Part shown: positions 1-11,132 of the stretch, in pieces | Layout of the letters: the number at the start of each line of letters is the position of its first letter | Position numbering within the stretch: position 1 is the first letter of the stretch | NCBI RefSeq assembly: GCF_041154675.1 | Contig: NZ_AP031322.1 | Span: 1,054,001-1,118,000 of the forward strand | Length of the DNA stretch: 64,000 bases | Source: Sulfurisphaera javensis | GTDB lineage: Archaea > Thermoproteota > Thermoprotei_A > Sulfolobales > Sulfolobaceae | Reading direction: 5' to 3' | The notes under the pieces: generated by a model | Told to the model about the DNA's origin: nothing | Databases searched by the model: none | Seen by the model: only the letters and a program-made list of their open reading frames with translations | Translations under genes and position numbers: made by a program

Positions 1-288
1 CCTAGGCTCCTTTATGAAGAATTAAGAAAAAGAGGATGGAATGAGTTAAAGGTTGCTGAAAACGTCATGGCAGAAATTTTAGGTGTAATAAGTAGCGAGG
101 CTAAAGAATATTTTACAAAAGTTTGCGAAATTAACGTAACTAACCGAAAGCCTGAAGAAGTAGTAGAGCGCGTTTTAAAAGAGCAATGTGAAGAGATCGA
201 TTGGTTATCTATAGAGGAGATAGGTGATTTATTAATCTCATTAGATAAGATTATTAGCTCTTATGAAGATAGTATAAGTGATGAGTAG
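1..288 (+). CDS. AK6/Fap7-like adenylate kinase, C-terminal part (5' end outside window)
   Basis: The reading frame is open from the first base of the window, so this is the last 95 residues of a longer gene. The visible part begins with RLLYEELRKRGWNELKVAEN, followed by EAEI-like and EINVTN-like segments. This is the lid and C-terminal pattern of the small archaeal adenylate kinases related to eukaryotic AK6/Fap7. The family phosphorylates AMP or other NMPs and has a role in small-subunit ribosome maturation. The P-loop half lies upstream and cannot be seen. The stop codon overlaps the start of the Mrp-type ATPase, which suggests co-transcription. Family assignment is from the C-terminal pattern only. 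Confidence 0.7.
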   Translation, partial: PRLLYEELRKRGWNELKVAENVMAEILGVISSEAKEYFTKVCEINVTNRKPEEVVERVLKEQCEEIDWLSIEEIGDLLISLDKIISSYEDSISDE

Positions 289-1177
289 TAATAATCCATT
301 CAGAATATCATCACCACAACCATCCTCAAGGCAACCGAGAGATTTAAGAAAAGTTAATCAACAAATTCAAGCTGCAGATTTAAAAATACAAATGAAAATG
401 AAAATGGTAAAATATAAAATAGCTGTTTTGAGCGGAAAAGGAGGAGTAGGCAAGTCTTTTGTATCCTCAAATCTGGCTATGGCCTTAGCAGCTGCAGGAA
501 GAAGTGTTGGAATTGTTGACGTGGATTTTCATGGTCCATCAGTACCAAAAATGCTTGGAGTTAGAGGACAATATTTGACTGCAGATGATAAAGGAGGAAT
601 TAACCCAGTAGTTGGTCCTTTTGGGATTAAAGTTGTTTCAATTGATTTTCTCTTACCAAGAGATGATACTCCAGTTGTATGGAGAGGGGCAATAAAGCAT
701 ACAGCTATTAAACAGTTTTTAGGTGACGTTAATTGGGGAGAATTAGATTATTTAGTTATTGATATGCCACCAGGTACTGGAGATGAAGCTTTGTCTGTAG
801 CACAACTAGTTCCCAATTTAACTGGAATGGTTATTGTAACTATACCTTCTGAAGTTTCTACTCTCGCCGTTAAGAAATCTATTAATTTCGCGAAAACAAT
901 AAATGCTAAAATCTTAGGTGTGATAGAAAATATGAGTTACTTCATTTGCCCTTCTGATGGTAAACCATATTACATTTTTGGTGAAGGAAAAGGAAAGCAA
1001 ATGGCTGAAGAAATGGGAGTACCATTATTAGGCCAAATACCCTTAGATCCTATTGTCGCTCAGGCTAATGATTTAGGTGAACCATTCTTCTTAAAATATC
1101 CAGATAATCCGGCCTCAAAAGAATTTATGAAAATTGCTGATCAAATTATTCATATTATTGAGAACTCTAACCAATAG
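281..1177 (+). CDS. Mrp/Nbp35-family P-loop ATPase (iron-sulfur cluster carrier type)
   Basis: A 298-residue protein of the MinD/Mrp class. Residues 1-45 are a Gln/Met-rich lead with no clear domain. The deviant Walker A GKGGVGKS follows at about residue 53, then the switch-like DVDFHGPSVPKMLG and the Walker B region DYLVIDMPPGTGDEAL, all diagnostic of ApbC/Mrp proteins that assemble and hand over Fe-S clusters. The usual CPxC cluster motif is incomplete: ENMSYFICPSDGK has one Cys, with Asp where the second is expected. A GTG three bases upstream at 278 is an alternative start; ATG 281 is preferred. The start overlaps the kinase stop, and the 3' end overlaps the convergent small gene by 11 bases. 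Confidence 0.9.
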   Translation: MSSNNPFRISSPQPSSRQPRDLRKVNQQIQAADLKIQMKMKMVKYKIAVLSGKGGVGKSFVSSNLAMALAAAGRSVGIVDVDFHGPSVPKMLGVRGQYLTADDKGGINPVVGPFGIKVVSIDFLLPRDDTPVVWRGAIKHTAIKQFLGDVNWGELDYLVIDMPPGTGDEALSVAQLVPNLTGMVIVTIPSEVSTLAVKKSINFAKTINAKILGVIENMSYFICPSDGKPYYIFGEGKGKQMAEEMGVPLLGQIPLDPIVAQANDLGEPFFLKYPDNPASKEFMKIADQIIHIIENSNQ

Positions 1178-1385
1178 CAATAGAAAATAAAAACTTCTTC
1201 TTTTCATAATCTGGCTCTTTCTTTACTTTTCCTTCCCTCACTAAATCAGCTAATGCTTCCCTAAATTCTACCATATCGAACTCTAATCCTTTTTCTAATA
1301 GTATGTCTCTTATTTCAGTAGATGTTTTAGGACCTTCTTTACTTAATAAATCTATAATAACTTTTTTTAATTCATCCTTATTCAT
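1167..1385 (-). CDS. Small winged-helix-like protein, 72 aa
   Basis: A 72-residue protein that reads as a single winged helix-turn-helix: helix 1 with DELKKVIIDLLSKEG, helix 2 with TSTEIRDILLEKG, a recognition-like helix FREALADLVREGK, and a wing KVKKEPDYEKKKFLFS. No ligand or multimerisation domain is present. The fold suggests nucleic-acid binding, but neither target nor role can be named. It is convergent with the Mrp ATPase, overlapping it by 11 bases, and divergent from the regulator at 1493, with which it shares a short A+T-rich promoter interval. Confidence 0.65.
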   Translation of the reverse strand: MNKDELKKVIIDLLSKEGPKTSTEIRDILLEKGLEFDMVEFREALADLVREGKVKKEPDYEKKKFLFSIAIG

Positions 1386-1492
1386 GTTTAGTATAATACA
1401 ATACGAATAAAGTATAAAAAAGTTATTAGTCAGAATAGTAGTTAAATTTAAAAAATAGTTTATTTAATATTAAAGATGATAGGTGGTATAAA

Positions 1493-1843
1493 ATGAGTAT
1501 TGAAATTACTGAAAAAAGCGTAATTTTCAAAAGGTTCCTTGCTGTTGCTTATGGGCTTTCTGAGGCCGAAATTGAAGCTTTTCTGAAAATAATGGAGAGT
1601 AAAGAAGGAAAGAATGTTGATACAATTTCTAGTGAATTAGGAATTAGCAAAAGTAGAGCGAGTTTAATTCTTAAAAAACTTTCAGATGCGGGACTAATTG
1701 AAAAAGAGAAAAGTGGTAATAATAAAGGAGGAAGACCAAAGTTCATGTATTATGTTAACAGAGATGAAATAAGAGCCAAATTAGAGAAAAAAGCTAATGA
1801 ATTATGTAATGAATTAAAACAGCTTATATCCTCTCTGAGCTAA
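1493..1843 (+). CDS. MarR/TrmB-like helix-turn-helix transcriptional regulator
   Basis: A 116-residue protein. After a lead helix ([15 protein letters not shown]) comes a canonical winged helix-turn-helix: [22 protein letters not shown] as the helix-turn-recognition helix, then GLIEKE and a GRPKFMYYV wing at residues 70-88. The C-terminal helix from about residue 92 (charged, heptad-like) probably dimerises. The architecture matches small archaeal DNA-binding regulators of the TrmB/MarR group. An AGGTGGT ribosome site lies at about 1481-1487, just before ATG 1493. The 3' end overlaps the convergent folate gene by 30 bases. The regulated genes are unknown. Confidence 0.75.
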   Translation: MSIEITEKSVIFKRFLAVAYGLSEAEIEAFLKIMESKEGKNVDTISSELGISKSRASLILKKLSDAGLIEKEKSGNNKGGRPKFMYYVNRDEIRAKLEKKANELCNELKQLISSLS

Positions 1844-2533
1844 ATACTTCTTTAAAAATGGAGTTTCTTCTATTTTCTCCTTAGTTAAATATTCAAGGTA
1901 AATTCCTTTAGGTTTTTCTCTTGATCTTTTTGTATATATAACTTTAGTCGGAGTAGTTATTATATCAACTGGTACATCATAAGGCTCAGCAGGAATAAAA
2001 TCAACAATTTGAACATCATGAACAGTAGTAGCAATAGGAGTATACTCATCAACTTTACCTAATTCTCTTAATATAGCAAACTCTAATTCACTATATCCTT
2101 CCCCCTTTCCAACTCTATCCCCAGTTAAAGTAACTGCTACAGATCCAGCAACTATCAAATCAACTTTTGGTATAGAGTATAAGTCGACAACTTCTCCGTA
2201 CTTGAAAAATCCACTTATTTTTGTTGCGTCTTTAATGTTGTCAATTTTATTAGGATCTAACAAATAAAATTCTCCTTTTAACCTAGGGGTTGGAACAATA
2301 AGTAACTTACCACTCTTTAATACTAACTCTCTGACTGGTCTTTGAGGAGAATCTGGATTTACTTTAACTATTTTTGCCTTTGTAAATTCTTTAGTCTCGG
2401 CTAGTTTTCTTGCAGCTTCATCTGCTCCTTTAAAGTTAGGAATTCTACTAAAAACAGGTCTAGGAAAAGAAGCAATATTGGTTTCTTCAAGTAATTTCCA
2501 AATCTTTTCCCTTATTTCAGATTTTGATTGCAT
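1814..2533 (-). CDS. 5-formyltetrahydrofolate cyclo-ligase family protein
   Basis: A 239-residue protein matching archaeal members of the 5-formyltetrahydrofolate cyclo-ligase (MTHFS) family. The family's typical reaction is ATP-dependent conversion of 5-formyl-THF to 5,10-methenyl-THF. The N-terminal [13 protein letters not shown] helix, the central [29 protein letters not shown] glycine-rich loop (quoted in part: [15 protein letters not shown]) and the late [11 protein letters not shown] strand are the family signature. Sulfolobales use a modified folate, so the true substrate may differ. It overlaps the LysE-type transporter gene by 17 bases and is probably its downstream operon partner. 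Confidence 0.85.
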   Translation of the reverse strand: MQSKSEIREKIWKLLEETNIASFPRPVFSRIPNFKGADEAARKLAETKEFTKAKIVKVNPDSPQRPVRELVLKSGKLLIVPTPRLKGEFYLLDPNKIDNIKDATKISGFFKYGEVVDLYSIPKVDLIVAGSVAVTLTGDRVGKGEGYSELEFAILRELGKVDEYTPIATTVHDVQIVDFIPAEPYDVPVDIITTPTKVIYTKRSREKPKGIYLEYLTKEKIEETPFLKKYLAQRGYKLF

Positions 2534-3083
2534 GAATACCTTGGTATAATATATAAATACCGAAAGCTAAAAGCACTACGAATGAGAACATTTTAACAGC
2601 AACTACGTAATTCTCTCCAATTTTATTAATTAACTTTGGAAATAAAAATATCCAAATTATTATTCCAGTAAAGAATCCTGGAGCTATAAAAATCGAAAAC
2701 TGTTGAAGCATAGGAATTCCAAAAGCTATCCACCAACTAATCTGATATGGATTTACTAAAGCAGTAGTTAGTCCTTTTATATAACTCCCCTTAATAGTAG
2801 TTTTAAATCCTTTAATCTTTAAAACACCATAAGCCAAATATAACATATAAGCTCCTCCTATAAAATAGAATATTACTAAAATAGATTGAGGAATTAAACT
2901 TTTAAAAAAGAGAGATACCCAGAAAAATATAAAATCAGCTGTCATTGCTCCAGCTCCAACTGCAGTTCCATGAAAAGATGACTTTACTGACTCATGAGCC
3001 ATCATTGCATTAATTGGACCAGGAGGAGCAGCTATTGATAACCCCATTATTATACCAAGTGCATAATCATAAAAAATATTCAT
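2517..3083 (-). CDS. LysE/RhtB-family membrane exporter
   Basis: A 188-residue, very hydrophobic protein with about six predicted membrane segments. The first loop has the LysE-family pattern [20 protein letters not shown] (residues 14-33), and an [15 protein letters not shown] segment follows near residue 108. Members export amino acids or small metabolites across the cytoplasmic membrane; the substrate here is unknown. The ATG overlaps the stop of the DUF72 gene upstream by four bases, and its own 3' end overlaps the folate enzyme, giving a three-gene minus-strand operon. Confidence 0.85.
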   Translation of the reverse strand: MNIFYDYALGIIMGLSIAAPPGPINAMMAHESVKSSFHGTAVGAGAMTADFIFFWVSLFFKSLIPQSILVIFYFIGGAYMLYLAYGVLKIKGFKTTIKGSYIKGLTTALVNPYQISWWIAFGIPMLQQFSIFIAPGFFTGIIIWIFLFPKLINKIGENYVVAVKMFSFVVLLAFGIYILYQGIHAIKI

Positions 3084-3799
3084 TGCATATTTAAGTCTTT
3101 TATCAATTTTTTAAATCTTAAGGCATCGTCAAAAGAGTAGATATTGTTAAATAAAACATATACATCTTCTTTTTCTTGCATTACAATTTCAGCTAGTTTT
3201 TTCAGATCTTCATCAGTATATTTATATGAGTAGTTCACTTCACCTTTTCCTATTCCATGAAGCCTATAATATTTCTTTTTAGTAAGTGAGATATGTCTAA
3301 AAGGATCAACAACATGAATAATATTTAATTCACTAAATATTTTTGATAACAAATCACCCTTATACCATTCCTCTCCTCGAGGCTCCCAACCGTAAATGAA
3401 GGAAGGATCAGTAGAGCTAAAGAAATTTTTCAAATTTTTTACATTTTCTTCAGTAGGCAAAAAGGAAGAAGGGGTTTGAAATATTATAACTTTAGCGTTA
3501 AGTATTTTTGCTTCTTTTAAGGTGACTTCGTAAGCTTCAAAAACCTCTTTCGTTGGTTTGAAAAAACCGAAATTCTCTTTATTACCAAAATCGCTCTTCA
3601 TCTTCTTATATGTAGTTCTGTTATATTCATGAGTTATAACTTGTAAAGCTTTTATAGTAAATTCTATATTTTTGCCTTGTTTTCTCCATTTATTTAATGT
3701 CTCTTCACTTACAACATCATAAAAAGTTTGTTGAACTTCAACAACATCAAAATAATTGAAATGCTTATAAGTAAATCCACAAGTTCCAATCTTTATCAT
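3080..3799 (-). CDS. DUF72 family protein (TIM-barrel fold)
   Basis: A 239-residue member of the DUF72 family. The N-terminus MIKIGTCGFTY and the VEVQQTFYDV strand are typical of the family, followed by the EWYKGDLLSKI and YYRLHG segments. DUF72 proteins adopt a TIM-barrel-like fold and have no firmly established reaction. The gene heads the minus-strand group DUF72 - LysE - MTHFS with four-base and 17-base overlaps, so co-expression is likely. The start is close to the promoter of the divergent triple-HTH gene at 3850. Confidence 0.85.
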   Translation of the reverse strand: MIKIGTCGFTYKHFNYFDVVEVQQTFYDVVSEETLNKWRKQGKNIEFTIKALQVITHEYNRTTYKKMKSDFGNKENFGFFKPTKEVFEAYEVTLKEAKILNAKVIIFQTPSSFLPTEENVKNLKNFFSSTDPSFIYGWEPRGEEWYKGDLLSKIFSELNIIHVVDPFRHISLTKKKYYRLHGIGKGEVNYSYKYTDEDLKKLAEIVMQEKEDVYVLFNNIYSFDDALRFKKLIKDLNMQ

Positions 3800-4261
3800 A
3801 ACTGAATATGGAAAAAAGTTTATTTTTAAGCTTTAAGTGATTTTAAAATGTGACTGAAAAAGAAGTTATAGAAAGAATTGTCGAAATGTATAATTCCGGC
3901 CGTACTATCAGAGAAATCTCAAATGAGTTAAAGATGAGTTACGGAAAAGTGAGGAATATATTAATTAAAGAGGGAGTAAGGATGAGAAATAAAGTCCCAA
4001 AGGAAACTGTGGAAAAAATAATAGAACTAGCAAAACAAGGATATAGTGCAAGAAAAATCAGCAAAGAACTAAACATGAATGAAACTACAGTACTCAGAAT
4101 CTTAAAAGAACATAACTTAGGTAAAAGAATAAAAAGAATTACCAAAGAAGAAATAGAAGAAATCCTGAGAATGTATAGAGAAAATAAATCAATCTACGAA
4201 ATCGCAAAGAAATTAAACAGATCTACGAATCTGATAGTTTATTATCTCAAAAAATATAAAG

Positions 4262-5407
<1,146 letters not shown>

Positions 5408-5453
5408 AATATAAAAAAGAAAAATGAGAAATTTAAAAATGTGGGAAGAAAGT

Positions 5454-6077
<624 letters not shown>

Positions 6078-6168
6078 GGGCAATTTATATCTTGGCACGT
6101 TAGTCTTATAAAGCGGTTTTACCCGTAATATAGGTTTAAAAATAAGGGTAACCAATAAAATATTTAGT
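6078..6168. promoter_or_regulatory. Divergent promoters for the cdvB paralog and the Hsp20-like gene
   Basis: This 91-base interval serves two leaderless-type genes. On the minus strand a TATA-like CTTTATAAG (complement of 6105-6113) sits about 30 bases before ATG 6077. On the plus strand GTTTAAAAAT (6132-6141) sits about 30 bases before ATG 6169. The two TATA cores are only about 28 bases apart, so the two transcription complexes could hinder each other. Positions are inferred from the usual Sulfolobus spacing. Confidence 0.55.
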
Positions 6169-6429
6169 ATGCCAACCTTTAGTGAAGATCCAGATGTTGA
6201 TATACTTATTACTGATAACCTTTTAAAAGTATTAGTTGACCTTAGAGGAAGGAACATAAAAACAGAAAACTTATTAGTTAAGGCTGATAATCAAGGGATT
6301 TATCTTTTCGATAAAGAGAATAATAACGTAATAAAAGTAATCAAATTACCAAGTCAAGTTGATCCTAACTCAGTATCATTTTCTGAGAATTTTGGTACTT
6401 ACATAATTACGCTTAAAAAATCCTTATGA
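6169..6429 (+). CDS. Small Hsp20/CS-domain-like beta protein
   Basis: An 86-residue protein consisting of one predicted beta-sandwich. Alternating strands ([44 protein letters not shown]) resemble the alpha-crystallin/CS fold of small heat-shock proteins, ending in a strand like the Hsp20 core without the IxI tail. The family call is by strand pattern only. The gene overlaps alaX by four bases (ATGA), so the two are probably co-translated. It is divergent from the cdvB paralog. Confidence 0.55.
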   Translation: MPTFSEDPDVDILITDNLLKVLVDLRGRNIKTENLLVKADNQGIYLFDKENNNVIKVIKLPSQVDPNSVSFSENFGTYIITLKKSL

Positions 6430-7142
6430 AATATTATAGTATGGTTGAAAAGTTATACTTAACTGATTGTTATATTAAGGAATTTAAAGCAAAAATAACC
6501 AAGATTGAAGGAAATCTCGTATTCCTTGATAAGACAGCCTTCTACCCTGGTGGCGGAGGAGTAGAAAATGATAAAGGTTTCTTATCATTTAATGGTGGAA
6601 AAGTAGAAGTTACAAACGTAAAAGAAGTTGACAACGATGTTGCTCATGAAGTCTCATCAATTCCATTCAAAGTTGGTGATGAGATTACTGGAATAATAGA
6701 TTGGGGAAGAAGATATAAAATGATGAGATTACATACAGCCTCTCACATAATAGCTTCAATAGCGTATTCTAAGTATAATGCTAAAGTAACTGGAGGAAAT
6801 ATTTCGCCAGAGTATGCCAAAGATGACTTTGACGTTGATGATAAAAACAAGCTTCTTGAGATAGTGAAAGAGGCTAACGAAATCGCTAAAAAGAGTATAC
6901 CAGTGAAAATATACTTTTTAAAAAGAGAAGAAGCATTAAAAATACCTGGAATTGTGAAGTTAGCTGAGAAGATGCCACCAAATATTGACTTATGGAGAAT
7001 TGTCGAAATAGAAGGAATTGATATCCAAGCAGATGGAGGACCACATGTCTCTAACACTTCTGAAATAGGGGAAATAGTTCCAATAAAGGTTGAAAATAGG
7101 GGAAAAGGAAAGAAGAGAATTTATTATACTGTAAAACCTTAA
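6426..7142 (+). CDS. alaX: Alanyl-tRNA editing protein AlaX
   Basis: A 238-residue stand-alone editing domain that hydrolyses mischarged Ser- or Gly-tRNA(Ala). The N-terminal part has the AlaRS-like FYPGGGG (TAFYPGGGGVENDKG) segment, and the HxxxH zinc motif appears as LHTASHIIA near residue 105. The third zinc-site region reads QADGGPHVSNTSEIG near residue 202, where the usual Cys of C-x3-H is Asp. The length and presence of the FYPGG part fit the AlaX-M class. It overlaps the small Hsp20-like gene. Confidence 0.9.
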   Translation: MKYYSMVEKLYLTDCYIKEFKAKITKIEGNLVFLDKTAFYPGGGGVENDKGFLSFNGGKVEVTNVKEVDNDVAHEVSSIPFKVGDEITGIIDWGRRYKMMRLHTASHIIASIAYSKYNAKVTGGNISPEYAKDDFDVDDKNKLLEIVKEANEIAKKSIPVKIYFLKREEALKIPGIVKLAEKMPPNIDLWRIVEIEGIDIQADGGPHVSNTSEIGEIVPIKVENRGKGKKRIYYTVKP

Positions 7143-7143
7143 T

Positions 7144-7575
7144 CTAACCCCAAACGTATTTTATACTTAAGACAAATCTAACCCCAAAGCCTCCAATTAT
7201 TCCTAGGAAGTTAATTGCTGCTAGATAAATTGAGGATAAATGTAAAGTTGAGAAAAATAATAGGAAGAGTAATTGAGTAATATTACCATAATGAATTAGT
7301 AATACAACTAGCCCTATAACTATTACATATTGAACTATACCACCTACTAAAGAAGACACGTGAAATTTCCACATTCTAGTTACAATCTTTCCTTTTCTCA
7401 TTTCACGGAAAGTCCATACATCATTAAGTATAAAGTTGAAAAGTATTGAGACTTCAATAGCTAAAGCCAAAGATATAGCAATAGGTATATAAGCCTTAGT
7501 TAACAATAATACTCCTTCATTAACTATAGTACCTAAGCCACCAACAATAGTATATTTTATAACTTTTTCTAACAC
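7144..7575 (-). CDS. GtrA-like membrane protein
   Basis: A 143-residue integral membrane protein with four predicted helices. The start YTIVGGLGTIVNEGVLLL (residues 8-25), the FNFILNDVWTFR motif near residue 46 and the C-terminal GGFGVRFVLSIKYVWG match the GtrA family. Those proteins are thought to help flip lipid-linked sugars used in surface polysaccharide or glycoprotein synthesis. It ends one base after alaX on the opposite strand. No glycosyltransferase gene is adjacent here. Confidence 0.8.
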   Translation of the reverse strand: MLEKVIKYTIVGGLGTIVNEGVLLLTKAYIPIAISLALAIEVSILFNFILNDVWTFREMRKGKIVTRMWKFHVSSLVGGIVQYVIVIGLVVLLIHYGNITQLLFLLFFSTLHLSSIYLAAINFLGIIGGFGVRFVLSIKYVWG

Positions 7576-7598
7576 AAATAACTACTAAAAAGTAATGA

Positions 7599-8573
7599 TT
7601 AATAAAGTTTTTCGCACTCGAGAATCTTATCAATCAGTAATAATAAGTCTTTAAAATCATTTTTTAAAGAAATTCTACCATGAGTTTCTCTTAAACCTAA
7701 GAAACCATAAGGCTCCCTTATCTGATATCCATACTTCCTAAGAATTTGATTTACCTTACTTGCCGATATAGGAAATTCAACAAGAAAATATGGTGCAACA
7801 GTATCATAAATTTTAAACTTAACTTTAACATTTTTGAGATCATCTATAAGTCGTTTGACTTCTTTCCTAGATTTTTTTAGAAAATCTTTAACTTCCTTAG
7901 GATTCAAATTAGTGAATACGTAGTATACAACGCTATTTATCCTCCATGGAGGTGCTTTTTCCTCTAACTTTATTGATTCCTTGCCTATTGTAAACCCTAA
8001 TCTTAAACCGGGTATTGAAAGAGATTTTGTAAATGAAGATATAATTAAAAGATTAGCGTAATCTCTTGTATATTTAATAGAACTAGAAACAAGACTAATA
8101 TCGATAAAGGATTCGTCTAGTATCAATTCCCTTCCTAAAGATAGAAAATTTAAGATTTCATTCTCTTTTATAAAACTTCCAGTAGGATTAACTGGATTAC
8201 TAGTTATAACACAATCTCCAGATAAGAAGTACTCAAATGTATTACCTTTTTCAATAGCGAAATAGCTTGACCCTCTTTTATATTCAGAAAAATTTGGTTC
8301 CGGTACATTACATTTTTTGTCAATCAACTTAATAGCTTCAGAAGAACCATTGAAGACTCCAATTAAGTCTATATCGATATTATAAAGCTCTGCTATAAAC
8401 TCCTTTAATTTCCTATAATCCTCTGGAGGATAATATTTGTAAACTTTTTTATGTATGGCTTCACGTATTAGCTCTTCAATTATAGGCAAACTCCCCAAAG
8501 GATTAAGATTAACACTAAAGTCATTAATACTTTCTGGACCTTCTTTATCCCATTTAACTCCTCCATGCTTCAT
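7599..8573 (-). CDS. PLP-dependent aminotransferase, threonine-phosphate decarboxylase (CobD)-like
   Basis: A 324-residue fold-type I PLP enzyme. The N-terminus HGGVKWDKEGPESINDFSVN with NLNPLG matches CobD/CobC of cobalamin synthesis. The PLP Asp lies in LILDESFIDIS and the Schiff-base Lys in SSFTKSLSIPGLRLGF near residue 190. The family product is (R)-1-amino-2-propanol phosphate for the nucleotide loop. Histidinol-phosphate aminotransferase is a close relative, but the HGG start favours CobD. The gene overlaps the Bat-type HTH gene by four bases; no other cobalamin gene is nearby. Confidence 0.75.
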   Translation of the reverse strand: MKHGGVKWDKEGPESINDFSVNLNPLGSLPIIEELIREAIHKKVYKYYPPEDYRKLKEFIAELYNIDIDLIGVFNGSSEAIKLIDKKCNVPEPNFSEYKRGSSYFAIEKGNTFEYFLSGDCVITSNPVNPTGSFIKENEILNFLSLGRELILDESFIDISLVSSSIKYTRDYANLLIISSFTKSLSIPGLRLGFTIGKESIKLEEKAPPWRINSVVYYVFTNLNPKEVKDFLKKSRKEVKRLIDDLKNVKVKFKIYDTVAPYFLVEFPISASKVNQILRKYGYQIREPYGFLGLRETHGRISLKNDFKDLLLLIDKILECEKLY

Positions 8574-9154
8574 AATCCTCTCTCCTTAAAGTAAGCCTCA
8601 ATAATGTTCTTTTCAGCTCTCCTTAAAATTTCAGCTAAAGTAGAAGAGCTAATATTTAACTTCTCAGCTAATTGAGTTAAAGTAATCCTTCTGGGAAAAT
8701 CGTAAAAACCAGCTTCAAGAGCAATTTTAACTATTTGTTCTTGCCTCGCTGTTACAATAGAATCTGTTTTAGCTTTAACAACCTTTAGTACTTTTACATC
8801 GATCTTCATGTCAACAAACTCCTTCAATAGCCTCTTTAATTCTTGATAACCATCAACTATAACAGTCCAAACTATTGAGTCAGGCAAAATGTTCCCTTGA
8901 GTTATAGTATATTTTGAAAGAATCGAAATAATCTTTGAATTAACTTGCATTGTACCTAGATAACTGTTCTTAGAAACCCTAGTGAAAGACGAAAGAAACT
9001 GCTTTTCTTTTCCTTTATATTCAACTAAAATTCTATATCCTTCTCTATCCTGCCTTATATCAAGAATTGTAACAGAACTATTATACCAGTCATTTATAGA
9101 AATCCAATCCTCTAAAGGAGTTTTTAAAGTTACGTGAAGTAACATCCCGAACAT
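8570..9154 (-). CDS. Bat-type helix-turn-helix regulator (HTH_10 domain)
   Basis: A 194-residue protein with an N-terminal beta-rich sensor-like region (residues 1-125) and a C-terminal HTH_10 domain: TARQEQIVKIALEAGFYDFP followed by ITLTQLAEKLNISSSTLAEI and RRAEKNII. This is the layout of the archaeal bacterio-opsin activator (Bat) C-terminal family of regulators. The ligand and targets are unknown. It precedes and overlaps the CobD-like gene (ATGA), so it may control that gene. The start is just upstream of the divergent ferredoxin promoter. Confidence 0.8.
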   Translation of the reverse strand: MFGMLLHVTLKTPLEDWISINDWYNSSVTILDIRQDREGYRILVEYKGKEKQFLSSFTRVSKNSYLGTMQVNSKIISILSKYTITQGNILPDSIVWTVIVDGYQELKRLLKEFVDMKIDVKVLKVVKAKTDSIVTARQEQIVKIALEAGFYDFPRRITLTQLAEKLNISSSTLAEILRRAEKNIIEAYFKERGL

Positions 9155-9522
<368 letters not shown>

Positions 9523-10046
9523 ATTTTTTCTCTTAATTCTAAATCAAATTATAAATTATTTAAAACTTATACTAAAACTTAAAAATAAGTATATTTAGTA
9601 TATATATTATATCGTTATGATAATAAATTCTTTCTATAACTTCTCTATGAATTACGCCTTTCTTGCACTTGCGTATAAATCTTTCCTTTCAACCTTTATA
9701 TATATCTTAATTTTATACCTTGACGATTACTCAGTTATATAAGTATGCAAAATTTTTAACCTAAAGATTTATTAAACGCTCAATTTACATGATCTAAATT
9801 TTATCTATGTAAGTAAATGACTTAAACTGTGATTAGTATAATTTCATACATTTTTAGGAAAAAAGCTAGTATTTACAACATCCTATTTTAGAATTTCTCA
9901 ACAAACATAAACTTAAAAGAAAAAGAAAAAAGAAGTTATATAATCGTAAATAATAAATGAAAAATATCTATTTATAGTTAATTTCCAGAGATGTAAACAT
10001 AAGAAACTAAAATAGGTTTTTATCTTTTTCTTTCCAGTTCTCAATT
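9523..10046. other. A+T-rich gene-free stretch after ferredoxin
   Basis: No convincing reading frame is present. The first bases (T-run ATTTTTTCTC) suit transcription termination of the ferredoxin gene. Between about 9674 and 9782 lies one copy of a degenerate repeat also seen at about 14360-14484. The rest is low-complexity A+T sequence leading into the broken nucleotidyltransferase gene. Confidence 0.5.
9674..9782 (+). repeat. Degenerate direct repeat, copy 1
   Basis: The segment begins TATAAATCTTTCCTTTCAA and ends around CTAAAGATTTATTAAACGCT. It resembles 14360-14484, which begins ATAAATCTTTTCTTTCAAT and ends CGAAAGATTTATTACTGAAC. The best-matching core is TATATAAGTATG(C/A)AAAATTTTT. The two copies have the same orientation and bracket the decayed 10-14 kb region. 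Identity is imperfect, with small insertions. Confidence 0.55.
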
Positions 10047-10560
10047 GTGAAAAAAGGAATTGAAAACTTACCAAAGCCCTATGATGAAGTTGTAAAAAAT
10101 TACTTGATGCACTTTTATCCCTTTATGGTAGTAACTTAGTCTCTCTCTTAATTTACGGAAGCGTAGCAAGAGGAAATCCTAGAAAAGACAGTGATATTGA
10201 CTTATTAGTTGTCTTTGAATCTTTACCATTGAATAGACCTGAAAGGCTTGATAATATTTAACAAAGCTTATGATCTTGTTGATTCTTTACTTCTCTCTCA
10301 TAGATCAAGGATACTATATAACTTTATCGCCAATAACTAAAAGTAAAGACGAAGCAATTCATTTTACTCCCCTTTATCTAGATATGATTGAGGATGCTGT
10401 AATTATTTATGATAAGGATAATTTCATGGAAAAAGTGTTAAATAGAATTTCTGAAGAGCTTAGAAAATTAGGAGCTAAAAGAGTTTGGCTGAGCGATAGA
10501 GCATGGTATTGGGATCTGAAGCCAAATTATAAATTTGGGGACGTGATTGAGATTGAATAA
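10047..10560 (+). pseudogene. Broken MNT-type nucleotidyltransferase (MNT/HEPN pair)
   Basis: Pieces of one minimal nucleotidyltransferase appear in three frames. The start VKKGIENLPKPYDEVV is in one frame. The catalytic core IYGSVARGNPRKDSDIDLLV (GS...DxD motif) with VFESLP is in another. A later piece, LIDQGYYITLSPITKSKDEA through WYWDLKPNYKFGDVIEIE, is in the third and runs to the stop at 10560. At least two, probably three, frameshifts and an in-frame stop separate them, so no full-length product is possible. Intact members act as antitoxin-like NTases that modify the partner HEPN protein. The HEPN gene follows immediately and is also broken. Confidence 0.8.
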
Positions 10561-10567
10561 CCTAGAT

Positions 10568-10977
10568 ATGATTAGATCTTATATTAATCAAGCTAAAGAA
10601 AGAATTGAACATGCAGAAGAGGCTTTGAAAAAAGGTAATTATCCTTATGTGGTTAGACAATGCCAAGAAGCTGTTGAACTTTTACTAAAAGCTTCACTTA
10701 GGTTCGTAGGTATAGAACCTCATGATGTAGGGCCAATATTAAGAAAAGAAAGTGAAAAATTCCCAGAATGGTTTAGAGCTCACAATGATGAATTGGCATC
10801 AATATCAAGAAAATTTTAAGAGAGGAGAGAGAATTCTCTATGTATGGTGATGAAGAAAGAAATATACCACCAGAGCTACTTTATACCAAATATGATGCTG
10901 AAATATACTTATCCCAAACTAAGACTGTTCTCTCTTTAGTTTTAAAACTCATCGAAGAAGGAACTAAAACTAGCTAA
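10568..10977 (+). pseudogene. Broken HEPN-domain protein gene
   Basis: The first part, MIRSYINQAKERIEHAEEAL and YPYVVRQCQEAVELLLKASL, is a clear HEPN domain. Translation stops at 10819 after SISRKF. Shifting frame at about 10812 recovers the rest: LREEREFSMYGDEERN, then ELLYTKYDAEIYLSQT, ending at a stop at 10977. One small indel near the A/T run at 10811-10817 therefore splits the gene. A TTG at 10547 overlapping the NTase stop is an alternative start. HEPN proteins of this type are RNase toxins paired with MNT antitoxins; here both halves are inactive. Confidence 0.8.
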
Positions 10978-11132
10978 TATAAGAAATCAATTACTCACTA
11001 AATGTACCAATACTATTTCTAAACCGAATTCAAATAAATCGACCTAATTGTGAAATTAACTATTTACTTAGCATTACTTCCTTGAGACAACATAATATTT
11101 TCTCTTTCAATAGTTTAGGCAAAAATTAACGC

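Noticed and set aside
6743-7057. Minus-strand open frame of 104 codons inside alaX
   Set aside because: Shadow of a conserved editing-domain gene; the translation has no recognisable pattern.
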